From assembly GCA_947489585.1 (NCBI GenBank), contig CANLEE010000001.1, forward strand, positions 490,946-554,945: a stretch of DNA of 64,000 nucleotides, read 5' to 3'. The stretch comes from an uncultured Psychroserpens sp. (lineage in GTDB: Bacteria > Bacteroidota > Bacteroidia > Flavobacteriales > Flavobacteriaceae). Each line of letters begins with the position of its first letter. Within the stretch, counting starts at the first letter, position 1. Position numbers and translations under genes: made by a program. Shown here piece after piece: positions 55,047 to 63,953 of the stretch. The notes under the pieces are model-generated. The model searched no databases. It had not been told where the DNA came from and saw nothing but the letters and a program-made list of their open reading frames with translations.

Positions 55047-55997
55047 TTAAATCAAACCGACTTCTTTTCCTATATCCTGCATAAACTTTGCCATAGGTCT
55101 CTTATGAATATCTTCTGGATTAGAATAATTCCCAAGTATTAGCCTGTTAATTAGCTCATCATTTATTCTGTAATTTCTATAAATATCTTTTAAGTCTTCT
55201 CGGTAAGTTTCATTATAGGCTAATGCTTTTAGTATTATTTCTTCAGCTAAATCTTTTTGGGTATGATAAATTTCATTCACATTAAATATATCTTCGTACT
55301 GTGGATTGCCAATTTTAGTAAATACTATTTCTAAATCTTCAATGTCTCTAGTGATTAAGAATTTAGCTTTGCTTTTTTTGTTTAATTTAAATTGGTACAG
55401 ATTAGTATTTATTTTATTGTCGTAAAGCTTAAAATCAAAAGGATTATTTGATTTTGCAAGATTACAAGAAGCGCATGTAGGGTATAAATTAAATAAAGCA
55501 ATACTTAAATATGGATATTTGTCTTTAGGGTAGTAATGGTCAACTTGAAATTTAGCTTTATATTCGATAGGGTTCTTTATTTTTTGAATTGTAATTGTTA
55601 ATTGAGAGTTACAATAGATGCAGGATTTTATACCTAAACTCTGAAAATATTTTGGATAAAAAGAACTTCTCTTGCCTTTGTAATCTAAGGCATTTAATAT
55701 CTCATCTTTTAAATAACTAGGCTTTGATTTTCCTGCAAATTTTATTTTACGTTTAGCAGGCACCACTCTTATTTTGTCAATCAAAGTTTCCATATCCTTC
55801 AAAGGACAAGAAACAAAATTATTCTTTTGAAATTCTCTAATTATTAGTCTTAAATAACTTGATTCTTTAGATTTTAGATATCTATTTTTAGCAAGTAAAT
55901 TCTTAAGGTTATTTAGAGCTTCTTTATGATGAATGTCTATTTCACTTTCAAAAGCTTTGATTAAACTTTCTACTTTTATTTTGTTTATTGAAATCAT
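55047..55997 (-). CDS. HNH endonuclease (PtuB-like)
   Basis: 316 residues. Zinc-stabilised HNH fold: CIYC (Cys126, Cys129), the central QVDHYYPK (Asp153-His154), Asn170 in LFNLYPTC, and CASCN (Cys175, Cys178, Asn179). The N-terminal ~120 residues are helical; the C-terminal third has no recognised domain. It overlaps the ATPase gene by 4 bases (ATGA). In Septu and in some retron systems, an ATPase (PtuA-like) and an HNH nuclease (PtuB-like) work as a pair, so this is a DNA- or RNA-cutting effector activated through its partner. The gene is the last of the operon. Confidence 0.85.
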   Translation of the reverse strand: MISINKIKVESLIKAFESEIDIHHKEALNNLKNLLAKNRYLKSKESSYLRLIIREFQKNNFVSCPLKDMETLIDKIRVVPAKRKIKFAGKSKPSYLKDEILNALDYKGKRSSFYPKYFQSLGIKSCIYCNSQLTITIQKIKNPIEYKAKFQVDHYYPKDKYPYLSIALFNLYPTCASCNLAKSNNPFDFKLYDNKINTNLYQFKLNKKSKAKFLITRDIEDLEIVFTKIGNPQYEDIFNVNEIYHTQKDLAEEIILKALAYNETYREDLKDIYRNYRINDELINRLILGNYSNPEDIHKRPMAKFMQDIGKEVGLI

Positions 55998-58138
55998 CTA
56001 TTATCAAGGTTTCTTAAACCATTCAGCCTTTCAATTTCTTTATCAATCTCATTGCTGTATTTAATAAAATACAGTTCTCTTAATGTGCTTTTCAAAATAG
56101 GCTCCCCTACTAATTCTATAAAATTAAAGGAATTGTTTTTATCCCATTTATAGTTGAAATTTATAATTCGCTTATCGTTACTATCTTCTTTATCTAAGAA
56201 GTTGATTAATGAGAAAATTTTATCTTTAGTATATTCACCCATAAATCCATTACTTAAATAAAAATCATTATCCAGTAAATCGTGAATATTAGCTCCTAAT
56301 GTATTATGACTATTTCCATCAAACTTTACAATTCCATTATCTAATTTCAGTGTATTCTCTTTAGGAATATCAGACAAAATAAATGGAGAGTGTGTGCAAA
56401 ATAAAATATTTATTCCTTTAATATTAGGTATTGCTAGTGATTGAATTTTTGATAACAACTCATTAACGAAAATTCTTTGAAATTCTGGATGATAATAAAG
56501 TTCGATTTCGTCTAAAATAATATTAATGTAATTGTATTTTATTTTTTCAACTTTAGTTTCAAAAACAGAATTTATATTGTTTAAATGATAAAGTATTGAT
56601 TGAATTGAATGAACAAAGTGTTGTTCTCCAGAACTCATAACATCTAAATTACTTACTGAGCCTTTTTTCACTTCACTATTCTTAACCCAAAGAACTGGTA
56701 TAAAGCAACCAACTGGTACTAATTCTTCAAATAGATATAGCCTTTCTTTATTGATAGCATTGAGTCGATTTATTAATTTTTCGATTTTTATTTTATAATA
56801 GAATTTTTCTCCATCCTCAATCCATACATTTTCATCATTATTTTCTTCGTCATTGTGAAGTATATTAAATCTTAGATTATTTAAAACTTGACGAAGCTTA
56901 AAGGTGATATGACTTCTATCATCTCTAAGTTTAGATAAGAAAGTAAAAAAAACATCAAACTCGACTCTCCAATCTTTTTGATTATTCTTATCTACTAAAA
57001 CAAATTCAACTAAGTTGTTATACTCACTATAGGCTTGTGAAATTTTAATTGTTTTTCTGAACACATATTTACATTGATATTCAAAGTTTGGTCTTTCATT
57101 AATAATTGATTCAAATTCTCCAAATTTTTCATCAAAGTATAGTTTGTTGTATACACTAATGATAAAATCCTCATCACTTAAGCTGTTTTCCTCTTTAAAT
57201 TTACTATATAAAATGTCTATATCTTTCTCAAATATTTCTTTGTTTCTATCTTCTTTTTCTCCTGTGTTAAGCTCCAATACTACAGTCTCAATGTTTTTTT
57301 TGTTAATTTCTTTATTTGCTGGGCTATTGATGAGATTAGTCAACAGTCTTGTTTGTGCTAAATGCAGCTCTGAATTTACGTTGATGTTTCCTTTATCCCT
57401 GTAAGGATTTATAACTAATGGAGTTTGATACCCATCATTTTTATGAAATAATTCTCTTATCCAATTACCTGAAAATTTACTATTTAAACCATAAAGAGAA
57501 TAGTTAATTGAGATTGTATAAAAAAACACTTCATTAAGTATATAACTCAAGTGTTCGCTATTTTCATCATCATTTTCATAATTCCCAGATGAAAAGTTTT
57601 CATCATTACCTGAAATTAATGAATGAGCAATGCTGAATGGATGTATAACAATTCTAAAAATATTATCATTAATACTGTAATAAAACTCAACATTCAAATC
57701 ATTATAAACTGATTGTATTTCGTTGATGTTTTTAATATCTTCATCTGACATTTTACCATTATTCTTTTTTCTTTTTTCTGAATAGTAGTGAGTGTCTTTT
57801 AAAATTCTTTTCCTTGAAGCTATTACATAGCAAGAAGCATATAATAATTCAAGCAAGCTACTTTTTCCAGAGCCATTTTTACCTACTAAAGCACTAATAT
57901 TAACATCAATTCGATTTCCGTTGCTATTTATTTGATATAAGTCTGTTGGAACTTTAGAATTATAAATTATTGATGCTACTTCATCCAAACTATCTTCTAC
58001 TTCATTACCATCTGTATCTTTAAATATATATTCATTATAAAATTTATATAAAGTTCCTTTTGACAAGTTCTTTAAAAACCTCTTGTCACATCCCTCTAAA
58101 GGTCTAATAGCAATTAATTTGAAGTTGTTTTTACTCAT
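55994..58138 (-). CDS. SMC/RecF-like AAA ATPase (PtuA-like)
   Basis: 714 residues. Walker A GKNGSGKS at 86-93, an ABC signature-like MSSGEQ, Walker B IILDEIELYYHPE with catalytic Glu, and an H-loop CTHSPFILSDIP. The middle (about 150-480) is a long insertion, less clearly coiled than in SMC proteins. The architecture matches the ATPases paired with HNH nucleases (Septu PtuA, retron-associated ATPase) and those near restriction systems. It overlaps the HNH gene by 4 bases and follows the nuclease gene by 21 bases. The likely role is sensing invasion and licensing the nuclease. Confidence 0.87.
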   Translation of the reverse strand: MSKNNFKLIAIRPLEGCDKRFLKNLSKGTLYKFYNEYIFKDTDGNEVEDSLDEVASIIYNSKVPTDLYQINSNGNRIDVNISALVGKNGSGKSSLLELLYASCYVIASRKRILKDTHYYSEKRKKNNGKMSDEDIKNINEIQSVYNDLNVEFYYSINDNIFRIVIHPFSIAHSLISGNDENFSSGNYENDDENSEHLSYILNEVFFYTISINYSLYGLNSKFSGNWIRELFHKNDGYQTPLVINPYRDKGNINVNSELHLAQTRLLTNLINSPANKEINKKNIETVVLELNTGEKEDRNKEIFEKDIDILYSKFKEENSLSDEDFIISVYNKLYFDEKFGEFESIINERPNFEYQCKYVFRKTIKISQAYSEYNNLVEFVLVDKNNQKDWRVEFDVFFTFLSKLRDDRSHITFKLRQVLNNLRFNILHNDEENNDENVWIEDGEKFYYKIKIEKLINRLNAINKERLYLFEELVPVGCFIPVLWVKNSEVKKGSVSNLDVMSSGEQHFVHSIQSILYHLNNINSVFETKVEKIKYNYINIILDEIELYYHPEFQRIFVNELLSKIQSLAIPNIKGINILFCTHSPFILSDIPKENTLKLDNGIVKFDGNSHNTLGANIHDLLDNDFYLSNGFMGEYTKDKIFSLINFLDKEDSNDKRIINFNYKWDKNNSFNFIELVGEPILKSTLRELYFIKYSNEIDKEIERLNGLRNLDNR

Positions 58139-58159
58139 ATAAAAAGAGTTTTTTAATTT

Positions 58160-58888
58160 TTATGAAGCAAGAGTGAAATCAAAAAGTATATGATGTAGAG
58201 CAAAATCAGAACTAAAACGATTATGTATGCTATCAAAAGTAAAATCGTTTGCTTGTATGGAATTATCAACAATTCGTTTAAGGTCTCCATTTGGGGAGGT
58301 GTCAAACTTATCTTCTAATTTAGTCATTATTTTCTTTTTAACAACCTCTATAGAATCTTCTAATAAAAAGCCAAGCATACCTCCAAAATTTTCACTTAGG
58401 GAGTATTTCTCATTAAAATACCTATAAACACCTCCGTCAAAAACATTATTACCTTTATTATAATAGACATACTTGTTTACTAGGTCTTGTTTTCTATCTA
58501 AATTTTTGCACTCAAAATTAAAGCAAACCTTTTCAAAATCACATTCCCAAAAACTATGGAATATTGAAATATCATATATTCCTTTAACTTTCTCATCGTT
58601 TAAAACACCTCCTTTGGCCAAGAAACCTTGAACACCAAACAACATATCTTTTTTAAGGTAATTTCGAATAAATACTGCAATCTCATCTTCTATTCTTGAT
58701 TGAGGTTTTTCTCTTTCAATTGCTATTATTTCTTGAAGTTGTTTTTTGTTATAATTTTTGTAGAATCTAAGCAAGTGATAAAAAACCCAGTTTTTCCAAT
58801 CACTATTATTCAAATTCCTTAGATAATCAATATCTGTAGGTAAAGGAGAAGATGGTTCCGAAATTTTGATATACTCTCTCTTCTCCAT
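58160..58888 (-). CDS. PD-(D/E)xK-like nuclease, probable restriction subunit
   Basis: 242 residues without signal peptide. A PD-(D/E)xK-type active site is visible: Asp106 (GIYDISIF), Glu126 and Lys128 (NFECKNLD), with an upstream helix holding Glu67/Glu69 (SRIEDEIAVFIRNYL). No family is recognised by name. The ATG directly follows the methyltransferase stop (TAAATG), so the proteins are made together and probably form a restriction pair. It also precedes the ATPase by 21 bases. An alternative is a regulatory subunit with a decayed nuclease fold, but all three core residues are present. Confidence 0.65.
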   Translation of the reverse strand: MEKREYIKISEPSSPLPTDIDYLRNLNNSDWKNWVFYHLLRFYKNYNKKQLQEIIAIEREKPQSRIEDEIAVFIRNYLKKDMLFGVQGFLAKGGVLNDEKVKGIYDISIFHSFWECDFEKVCFNFECKNLDRKQDLVNKYVYYNKGNNVFDGGVYRYFNEKYSLSENFGGMLGFLLEDSIEVVKKKIMTKLEDKFDTSPNGDLKRIVDNSIQANDFTFDSIHNRFSSDFALHHILFDFTLAS

Positions 58889-61800
58889 TTAATTCATAAG
58901 TTTTCTTAACACCTCTTGCCCGTCTTCAAATGCTTTGGTTTTAGACCAGTTAACATTTATATCTTGCTTAACAATATAGACACAATCTTTACCCCAAATT
59001 TTTTCACGAGTTGCTAAAAAATTTTCTTGTGGGTTTTGTTTAAAAATCTCATTGAGCAGATATAATCCTGTTTTTTTTACTGATGGAGTATTAGAAATGT
59101 CATTCAAATTAATTTTTACGGTTAGCAAACCAACACCTCTATTGTGTTCACTTTCAAAAGTCACAGAGGTTTTTAAGAAAATGCCAATAGATGATCTTAA
59201 AGTTTCAATATAGTCTCCAATTTCATTTATTGATCTTGTTACTACCTTCTTATTTATAAAATAATCTTTTATTCTCTGCCTCTCTAAATAAGACAGGTCA
59301 TATAAATCAAAAATTAATTCGTTTAACTTTTCCGCTACCTCATCGTTGTATTCATAGTTTCCATCTGAGAGTTCTTTACTTATATTAGACACTTTAATGG
59401 CTATATCATTTTTTAATTCTCTTGGTATAGGCACATTTTTAATGTCATCAACACCAATTCTGGAGAATGAATCTAACAGTCTTTTTCTTAAATAAAAATC
59501 CAAGAAAAACTGAACAACTTGTGAATTAAGTAATGCACAAAATAAATAATAATAATTTTCCTTTAATAGTTTTACAGTATAAACAGAAAAATCGAAATAA
59601 TCTTCTTGGTTACTATAGACGCAATTTAATTGACTTCCAATTCTTCTGAGTAATAATTTTTTACCCAAATAAACATCATCTGGACGAGGTCTATGAAAAT
59701 TAACTATCGAACTTATATACCTTCCTGGTGTATTAATTAAAAAAGGCTTTAGGTTTTTTGGCTTAATATAAGGCTTATTGTAGATTGAGTCTTTTGTATT
59801 ACTAAAATACTTTGAAATAAATTTATTGAGATAATTTTGTTTATCTAAATCAGATAATTGCTTCCACTTCTCATTAGATAATTCAAATTCCTTTTTTCTT
59901 GCGTTCTCTCCCCAAATTTCAAAACCTCTATAACTACTAACCTTCCTTAAATAATCATCCAGAATGCAATTACTATTTAATTTATTTGACAACTCTAAAT
60001 CAAAATTATTACCTATCAAATAATCTCTTAGGTTGGTGTTACCGTTTAATAAATCCTTTTGAGCAATTTTTCTGATTTTATCTTCTTGAATAATTAATAG
60101 TTCAAATGGTTTTTTAGAAAACAACCCTTCGTCTACTAAATAATAATCTATAATATTATCTGAATTGCTACTATTAGAAAATATAAGTGATACTACGCTT
60201 TCTACTGCATTTTCAAATAGTATTTTTTTTACTCGTGATAATTCATATAATTTATTGATACTATATTCAGAATAAAAAAACTTTTGAAATTTTCTTGAAT
60301 TAGGATTGTAAAAATTAGAACTATTAGAGACAAATCCATACTTAGTTTTAATATTACTCCAATCTTTAATTTTAAGAAAAAAGCATTGTGATATTTGAAG
60401 GTTACCTACTATGCTTTCCGCCTTTACTATTTCTTTATTTAATTTCGTTTTATACTCTTTTACAAAAGTTCTAGTATCAGAACTCACATTTTTTGTAGTA
60501 AAAGGAGGATTTCCAACTATATAATCAAAAGTCTTATCCTTGTGTGGGATTTTATCAGTATCAACCTCTAAAGAGTTAGCATGTTGTATGTTGCTAAAAA
60601 AAGAATACTTCTTGAAAAATTCAACTTTCCCGTTTTCCTTTAATTGTTTGGCTATAAAGTCACTTACTTGTGTTTTTTCTAACCCCCTGAATAATTGCAA
60701 GGATAGTGAAAAAAGTGTAAAACGTTGAGCTGTTAATTCTTTCTCAATTCCAAATATGTTGTCTTTTATAAGTTTAGCTCTAAATTCAATCCTTTTAGCA
60801 ATATCCTTTAGTTCGTCTTCTTGGCTGTTTTCTAAAAGCCGTTGAAAGGCTGTAATTAGAAACATCCCAGAACCGCAAGATGGGTCTAAAACTGAACCAA
60901 TTTCATTTTCTGGAATAACGTCATCAACTATTAATTGAGTCAGTTTTTTAGGAGTATAATAAATGCCATTTTCTTTTTGCTTATCCGTTAAAAATATTTC
61001 GTAGATATAACTAATAAACTCGACGGGAATAATATCAAATCTAAAGTCAAAAAGACGAAGCTGTCCAACTTCAATATTATGGTTTAAAGAGTCTTGTATT
61101 AGTCCACAAATTGTCGAATTTAAGTATTTTTTAGGAATAGTTGGTTTTTCAAATAACTCATTATTAAAAATATTATGAATTATCTCAAACAATCGATTTA
61201 GTCCTACACTATCTGTGTTTAATAACAGTTTTTTATAATCCACTTCGCTATCATTAAAGTGGTGTTCATAAAAATAGGAATTTATAATATGATTATCTTC
61301 TAAATATTTTATATAAAGTGTTCGGTCAATTAGTGCTTGAACATATTCTTCTCTTTTGTCTACATTTTCAGAAACTAAAGAAAATGCACCATTAAGTTGA
61401 TTTTTAAGAGCCTCAAGTGTACCAACTAATTCTTTGTCAATACTTTTAAATTTCTTGCTTTTTGCTAAAAATTCTTGATAGTTTGTCCAAAAGAGACCAC
61501 TATCAAATTTCCATCTTTGGATTTTGTCTAATCTTTCTTGTTCTTCAATTGATATATTAAAACTATCTAGTTCATAGTGATCATCAGAAATATTAGGAGA
61601 CACTTTGGCATATTGAAGAATCAGTTTAGTTAAGCTGTCGTTCCTTATATAAAACAATAAGTCAGACTTGTTTTCATTCCATATATATTTCCTAACCTGC
61701 CTTAATTCTTCCTTGCTTAGGGTTTGATTTATAAAATAAAATGAAGTATTTGTTTGATTAGGACTATCATAAAAGAAGATACAATTTATTAACTTTTTAT

Positions 61801-61897
61801 TTAAGTCAGAATTATTTTCAATGAATATTTTTTTTGATTTTAAGTTCAGCTCAAAATCAAAGCCTAATTTCATAAAAAACTCTTTGGCAAACCCCAT
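58889..61897 (-). CDS. Eco57I/type IIG-like N6-adenine DNA methyltransferase
   Basis: 1002 residues. The SAM-binding motif I is LDPSCGSGMFLI (Asp338) and the catalytic motif IV is GNPPF (Asn463-Phe466), so it is an N6-adenine methyltransferase. YTPKKLTQLIV, just before motif I, is typical of the class I/Eco57I family. The N-terminal ~300 residues are helical and could hold a decayed or accessory nuclease part; the C-terminal ~400 residues should be target recognition (WGENARKKE, then PGRYISSIVNFHRPRPDDVY). An alternative start is the ATG at 61873. It is the first gene of the four-gene operon and would mark self DNA. Confidence 0.9.
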   Translation of the reverse strand: MGFAKEFFMKLGFDFELNLKSKKIFIENNSDLNKKLINCIFFYDSPNQTNTSFYFINQTLSKEELRQVRKYIWNENKSDLLFYIRNDSLTKLILQYAKVSPNISDDHYELDSFNISIEEQERLDKIQRWKFDSGLFWTNYQEFLAKSKKFKSIDKELVGTLEALKNQLNGAFSLVSENVDKREEYVQALIDRTLYIKYLEDNHIINSYFYEHHFNDSEVDYKKLLLNTDSVGLNRLFEIIHNIFNNELFEKPTIPKKYLNSTICGLIQDSLNHNIEVGQLRLFDFRFDIIPVEFISYIYEIFLTDKQKENGIYYTPKKLTQLIVDDVIPENEIGSVLDPSCGSGMFLITAFQRLLENSQEDELKDIAKRIEFRAKLIKDNIFGIEKELTAQRFTLFSLSLQLFRGLEKTQVSDFIAKQLKENGKVEFFKKYSFFSNIQHANSLEVDTDKIPHKDKTFDYIVGNPPFTTKNVSSDTRTFVKEYKTKLNKEIVKAESIVGNLQISQCFFLKIKDWSNIKTKYGFVSNSSNFYNPNSRKFQKFFYSEYSINKLYELSRVKKILFENAVESVVSLIFSNSSNSDNIIDYYLVDEGLFSKKPFELLIIQEDKIRKIAQKDLLNGNTNLRDYLIGNNFDLELSNKLNSNCILDDYLRKVSSYRGFEIWGENARKKEFELSNEKWKQLSDLDKQNYLNKFISKYFSNTKDSIYNKPYIKPKNLKPFLINTPGRYISSIVNFHRPRPDDVYLGKKLLLRRIGSQLNCVYSNQEDYFDFSVYTVKLLKENYYYLFCALLNSQVVQFFLDFYLRKRLLDSFSRIGVDDIKNVPIPRELKNDIAIKVSNISKELSDGNYEYNDEVAEKLNELIFDLYDLSYLERQRIKDYFINKKVVTRSINEIGDYIETLRSSIGIFLKTSVTFESEHNRGVGLLTVKINLNDISNTPSVKKTGLYLLNEIFKQNPQENFLATREKIWGKDCVYIVKQDINVNWSKTKAFEDGQEVLRKLMN

Positions 61898-62002
61898 TTA
61901 TTAGTTTAACATCATTAAATGATACAAATTATTTTAAAACACTTTTGTTCTTAAATTTTTAGAAATTTAACATTCAATGCTTTTAATTTATAAAAAGAAA
62001 AT

Positions 62003-62037
62003 AAGTTACATGTGTAATAGCTTTACAAATGTAACTT
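62003..62037. terminator. hairpin upstream of the methyltransferase operon
   Basis: AAGTTACAT ... ATGTAACTT with 9-bp perfect arms and a partly paired interior, about 90 bases after the stop of the 62125 gene on the minus strand. No long T run, so termination is not certain. Confidence 0.45.
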
Positions 62038-62052
62038 AATTGTAGCATTTTG

Positions 62053-62079
62053 TGAAGAGTTCATTTCAAAAACTCTTCA
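62053..62079 (-). terminator. hairpin downstream of the 229-residue protein gene
   Basis: TGAAGAGTT-N9-AACTCTTCA, perfect 9-bp stem, 46 bases after the stop on the minus strand. Probable terminator separating that gene from the methyltransferase operon. Confidence 0.5.
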
Positions 62080-62124
62080 ACCCCTTTAAAATCAAATGGT
62101 TTGACGTTTTTTTTATATTAAATA

Positions 62125-62814
62125 CTATTCTACTTTATGAAAGATTTGATTTAATCCAGATTTCTCTTTGAGGAGTAACATTTTCTTATCATCACTTAAA
62201 TGAAGCCTATATCCATAAATTTCAGTTTTTAAATTTTCAGTTTTTACAGATAAGTAATTCTTTGTTAATGTATAGTTCAAAGGCGAATTATCTCCTATCC
62301 CAAAAGGGTATGAAGTTTGATACTTTGAATTAGTGAGTGTTAATTTTTTCTGTTCTGAATTACCGTCTTCAGTATTAGTAACGTTTGATTTATCCGTTTC
62401 ATAGAAGTATTGTTCAAGCATCCAACTACCAAGTATTTCGGATTTATTAAAATCGCTATTCCAAAGTATTATATTTCTAATTGGTTGAGTTTTTTTAGTT
62501 GAGTTTTCTACTTCTACCTTTTTAGAGTTTTGATCTATATAGTTATCTCTATCAACTAAATTGTCTTGTTTAGAAATTATGCTGTTTGTATTTATAAAAC
62601 TTCCTGCAAAAACAAAAAGCACAGCATAAGTAGTGTATCGAATTGCTTTGTTCCTATATAGTTTCAATTCAATTTTAATTTTCATTGAGATTGGTGGCAA
62701 TAATATTAAGCCAAGAATAAAAAGAAATAAACTTGCTAGCATTTCTCCTTGCAAAAACCCTCCTAATGCTGAAAGGATTAATAAACTACCCAAAATGTAC
62801 TTCACTATTTTCAT
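62125..62814 (-). CDS. membrane protein of unknown function
   Basis: 229 residues. Three membrane helices occur in the N-terminal third (about 5-23, 27-41, 62-80), followed by a soluble domain of about 140 residues. The C-terminal SEILGSWMLEQYFYE and YGYRLHLSDDKKMLLL patterns resemble lipocalin-like (copper-resistance/heme-stress) folds, but no match is certain. It stands alone between the palindrome and the restriction operon. It is probably a cargo gene of the mobile region. Confidence 0.6.
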   Translation of the reverse strand: MKIVKYILGSLLILSALGGFLQGEMLASLFLFILGLILLPPISMKIKIELKLYRNKAIRYTTYAVLFVFAGSFINTNSIISKQDNLVDRDNYIDQNSKKVEVENSTKKTQPIRNIILWNSDFNKSEILGSWMLEQYFYETDKSNVTNTEDGNSEQKKLTLTNSKYQTSYPFGIGDNSPLNYTLTKNYLSVKTENLKTEIYGYRLHLSDDKKMLLLKEKSGLNQIFHKVE

Positions 62815-62869
62815 AGAACTAATGTTTTTAATGCTTATAGTCCCTGAAAGCTGTTGGTCTTTTAAGTAA

Positions 62870-63029
62870 AAAAGCGTGGGACTGAATAGCTTACCGTCGA
62901 AGAGGTACTGGTATACCTAACATGTAATAAACTAACAACCCACGCCATAACGTGAGCATCAGTCTATTTACCTTACATGTTTTAAAAATTACCAGTTTTC
63001 TTCGACAAGAATAAATAGCTAACGCTTTT
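62870..63029. repeat. 160-bp imperfect inverted repeat
   Basis: Outer arms AAAAGCG (62871-62877) and CGCTTTT (63022-63028). Inner arms GTCGAAGA (62896-62903) and TCTTCGAC (62999-63006), ACTGGTA/TACCAGT (first at 62907), and AACATGTAA/TTACATGTT. A further dyad GCGTGGG/CCCACGC lies at 62874-62945. The structure sits between a cargo gene and the serine recombinase, so it could be a recombination site or a structured RNA. Confidence 0.75.
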
Positions 63030-63111
63030 CTATATTTTTAAAATTTTGTTTTACCTATAAATTTAATTTTGTTTGAATGTAAAATTATGATTTTTGCTTT
63101 AAACAATATTA

Positions 63112-63795
63112 TTAATTTGAATTTACTTTATTAATCAAGTATCTATCGTATAATATTAATACTTGTGAGGCTGTAAATTCTTTACCTCTACTAGTTTTAT
63201 AATCATTTTTATTCAATTGTTCTGAAATACTTCTATAGCTCAATTTTTCATTCTCTCTCATGCCAACAATTGCTAGAGTTGCCATTTTATTACGAGGATT
63301 GTTAATCGCATTTCGAATAATGGTTTGAGTTCCTTTTTTACGAGCAGCATCCGTTAAGTTTTTAGGAGTCCCTAGTTTAACTCCGTTACGTTTTAATTCT
63401 GCAAGAGCAGATATTGTACGTTCGCTAATAAATTTTGCTTCTTGTTCTGCTAATGCAGCAAAAATATGTAGAGTGAATTGTGTAGCCTGTGGCATATCAC
63501 AGGCAATAAACTCAATGTTAGTCTCCATTAGTCTTGAAATAAAAGCAACATTTCTACTTAATCGGTCTAACTTCGCTATGATAAGCGTACTATCTGTTTT
63601 TTGACAATGAACTATTGCTGAATTTAATTGTTCTCGTGTATTAGACTTTCCTGTTTCAATTTCTTCATACTCTGCAAGTAATTTATCCTTTGAAGAAAGA
63701 AAACGCCTTACGGTCGATTTTTGGGCCTCTAGACCTAATCCAGAGATGCCTTGATGTTTAGATGAAACTCGGTAGTAACTTATATATTTTTTCAT
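63112..63795 (-). CDS. serine recombinase (resolvase/invertase family)
   Basis: The ATG at 63795 gives 227 residues starting MKKYISYYRVSSKHQG, the correct start of the resolvase fold; 14 upstream codons are not typical. Catalytic Ser11 (YRVSS), the conserved LDRLSRN helix and the E-helix follow, with a C-terminal DNA-binding part (KNRNLTDAARKKG-type). It is a small serine recombinase, not a large phage integrase. It lies at the right edge of the island, next to the large palindrome, and may resolve or invert DNA there. The promoter is not seen. Confidence 0.9.
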   Translation of the reverse strand: MKKYISYYRVSSKHQGISGLGLEAQKSTVRRFLSSKDKLLAEYEEIETGKSNTREQLNSAIVHCQKTDSTLIIAKLDRLSRNVAFISRLMETNIEFIACDMPQATQFTLHIFAALAEQEAKFISERTISALAELKRNGVKLGTPKNLTDAARKKGTQTIIRNAINNPRNKMATLAIVGMRENEKLSYRSISEQLNKNDYKTSRGKEFTASQVLILYDRYLINKVNSN

Positions 63796-63936
63796 ACTAA
63801 TAATGTTTGTTGAACCCTCGTTTAAGAGACGTAACACTCATTTAGTATATAAATTACGATTTATTGCCTGCGCCGTGAAATGAATTTAAGCATTTTTAAA
63901 CTTATGTTAAACAAAATCAGAGTTGTTAAAATTTTC

Positions 63937-63944
63937 TACCTTTG
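63937..63944 (+). promoter_or_regulatory. -7 element of the last gene
   Basis: TACCTTTG matches TAnnTTTG and lies 10 bases before the ATG at 63954, a little close. No -33 TTG at the right spacing. Confidence 0.4.
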
Positions 63945-63953
63945 TTAAATATT

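Noticed and set aside
62870..63029. integron attC site
   Set aside because: The arms are long, but the RYYYAAC/GTTRRRY ends required for attC are not in the right places, and no integron integrase is present in the window.
63796..63837. 14-codon extension of the serine recombinase
   Set aside because: Resolvase folds begin right at the MKKYISYYRVSS segment, so the extra residues are not expected.
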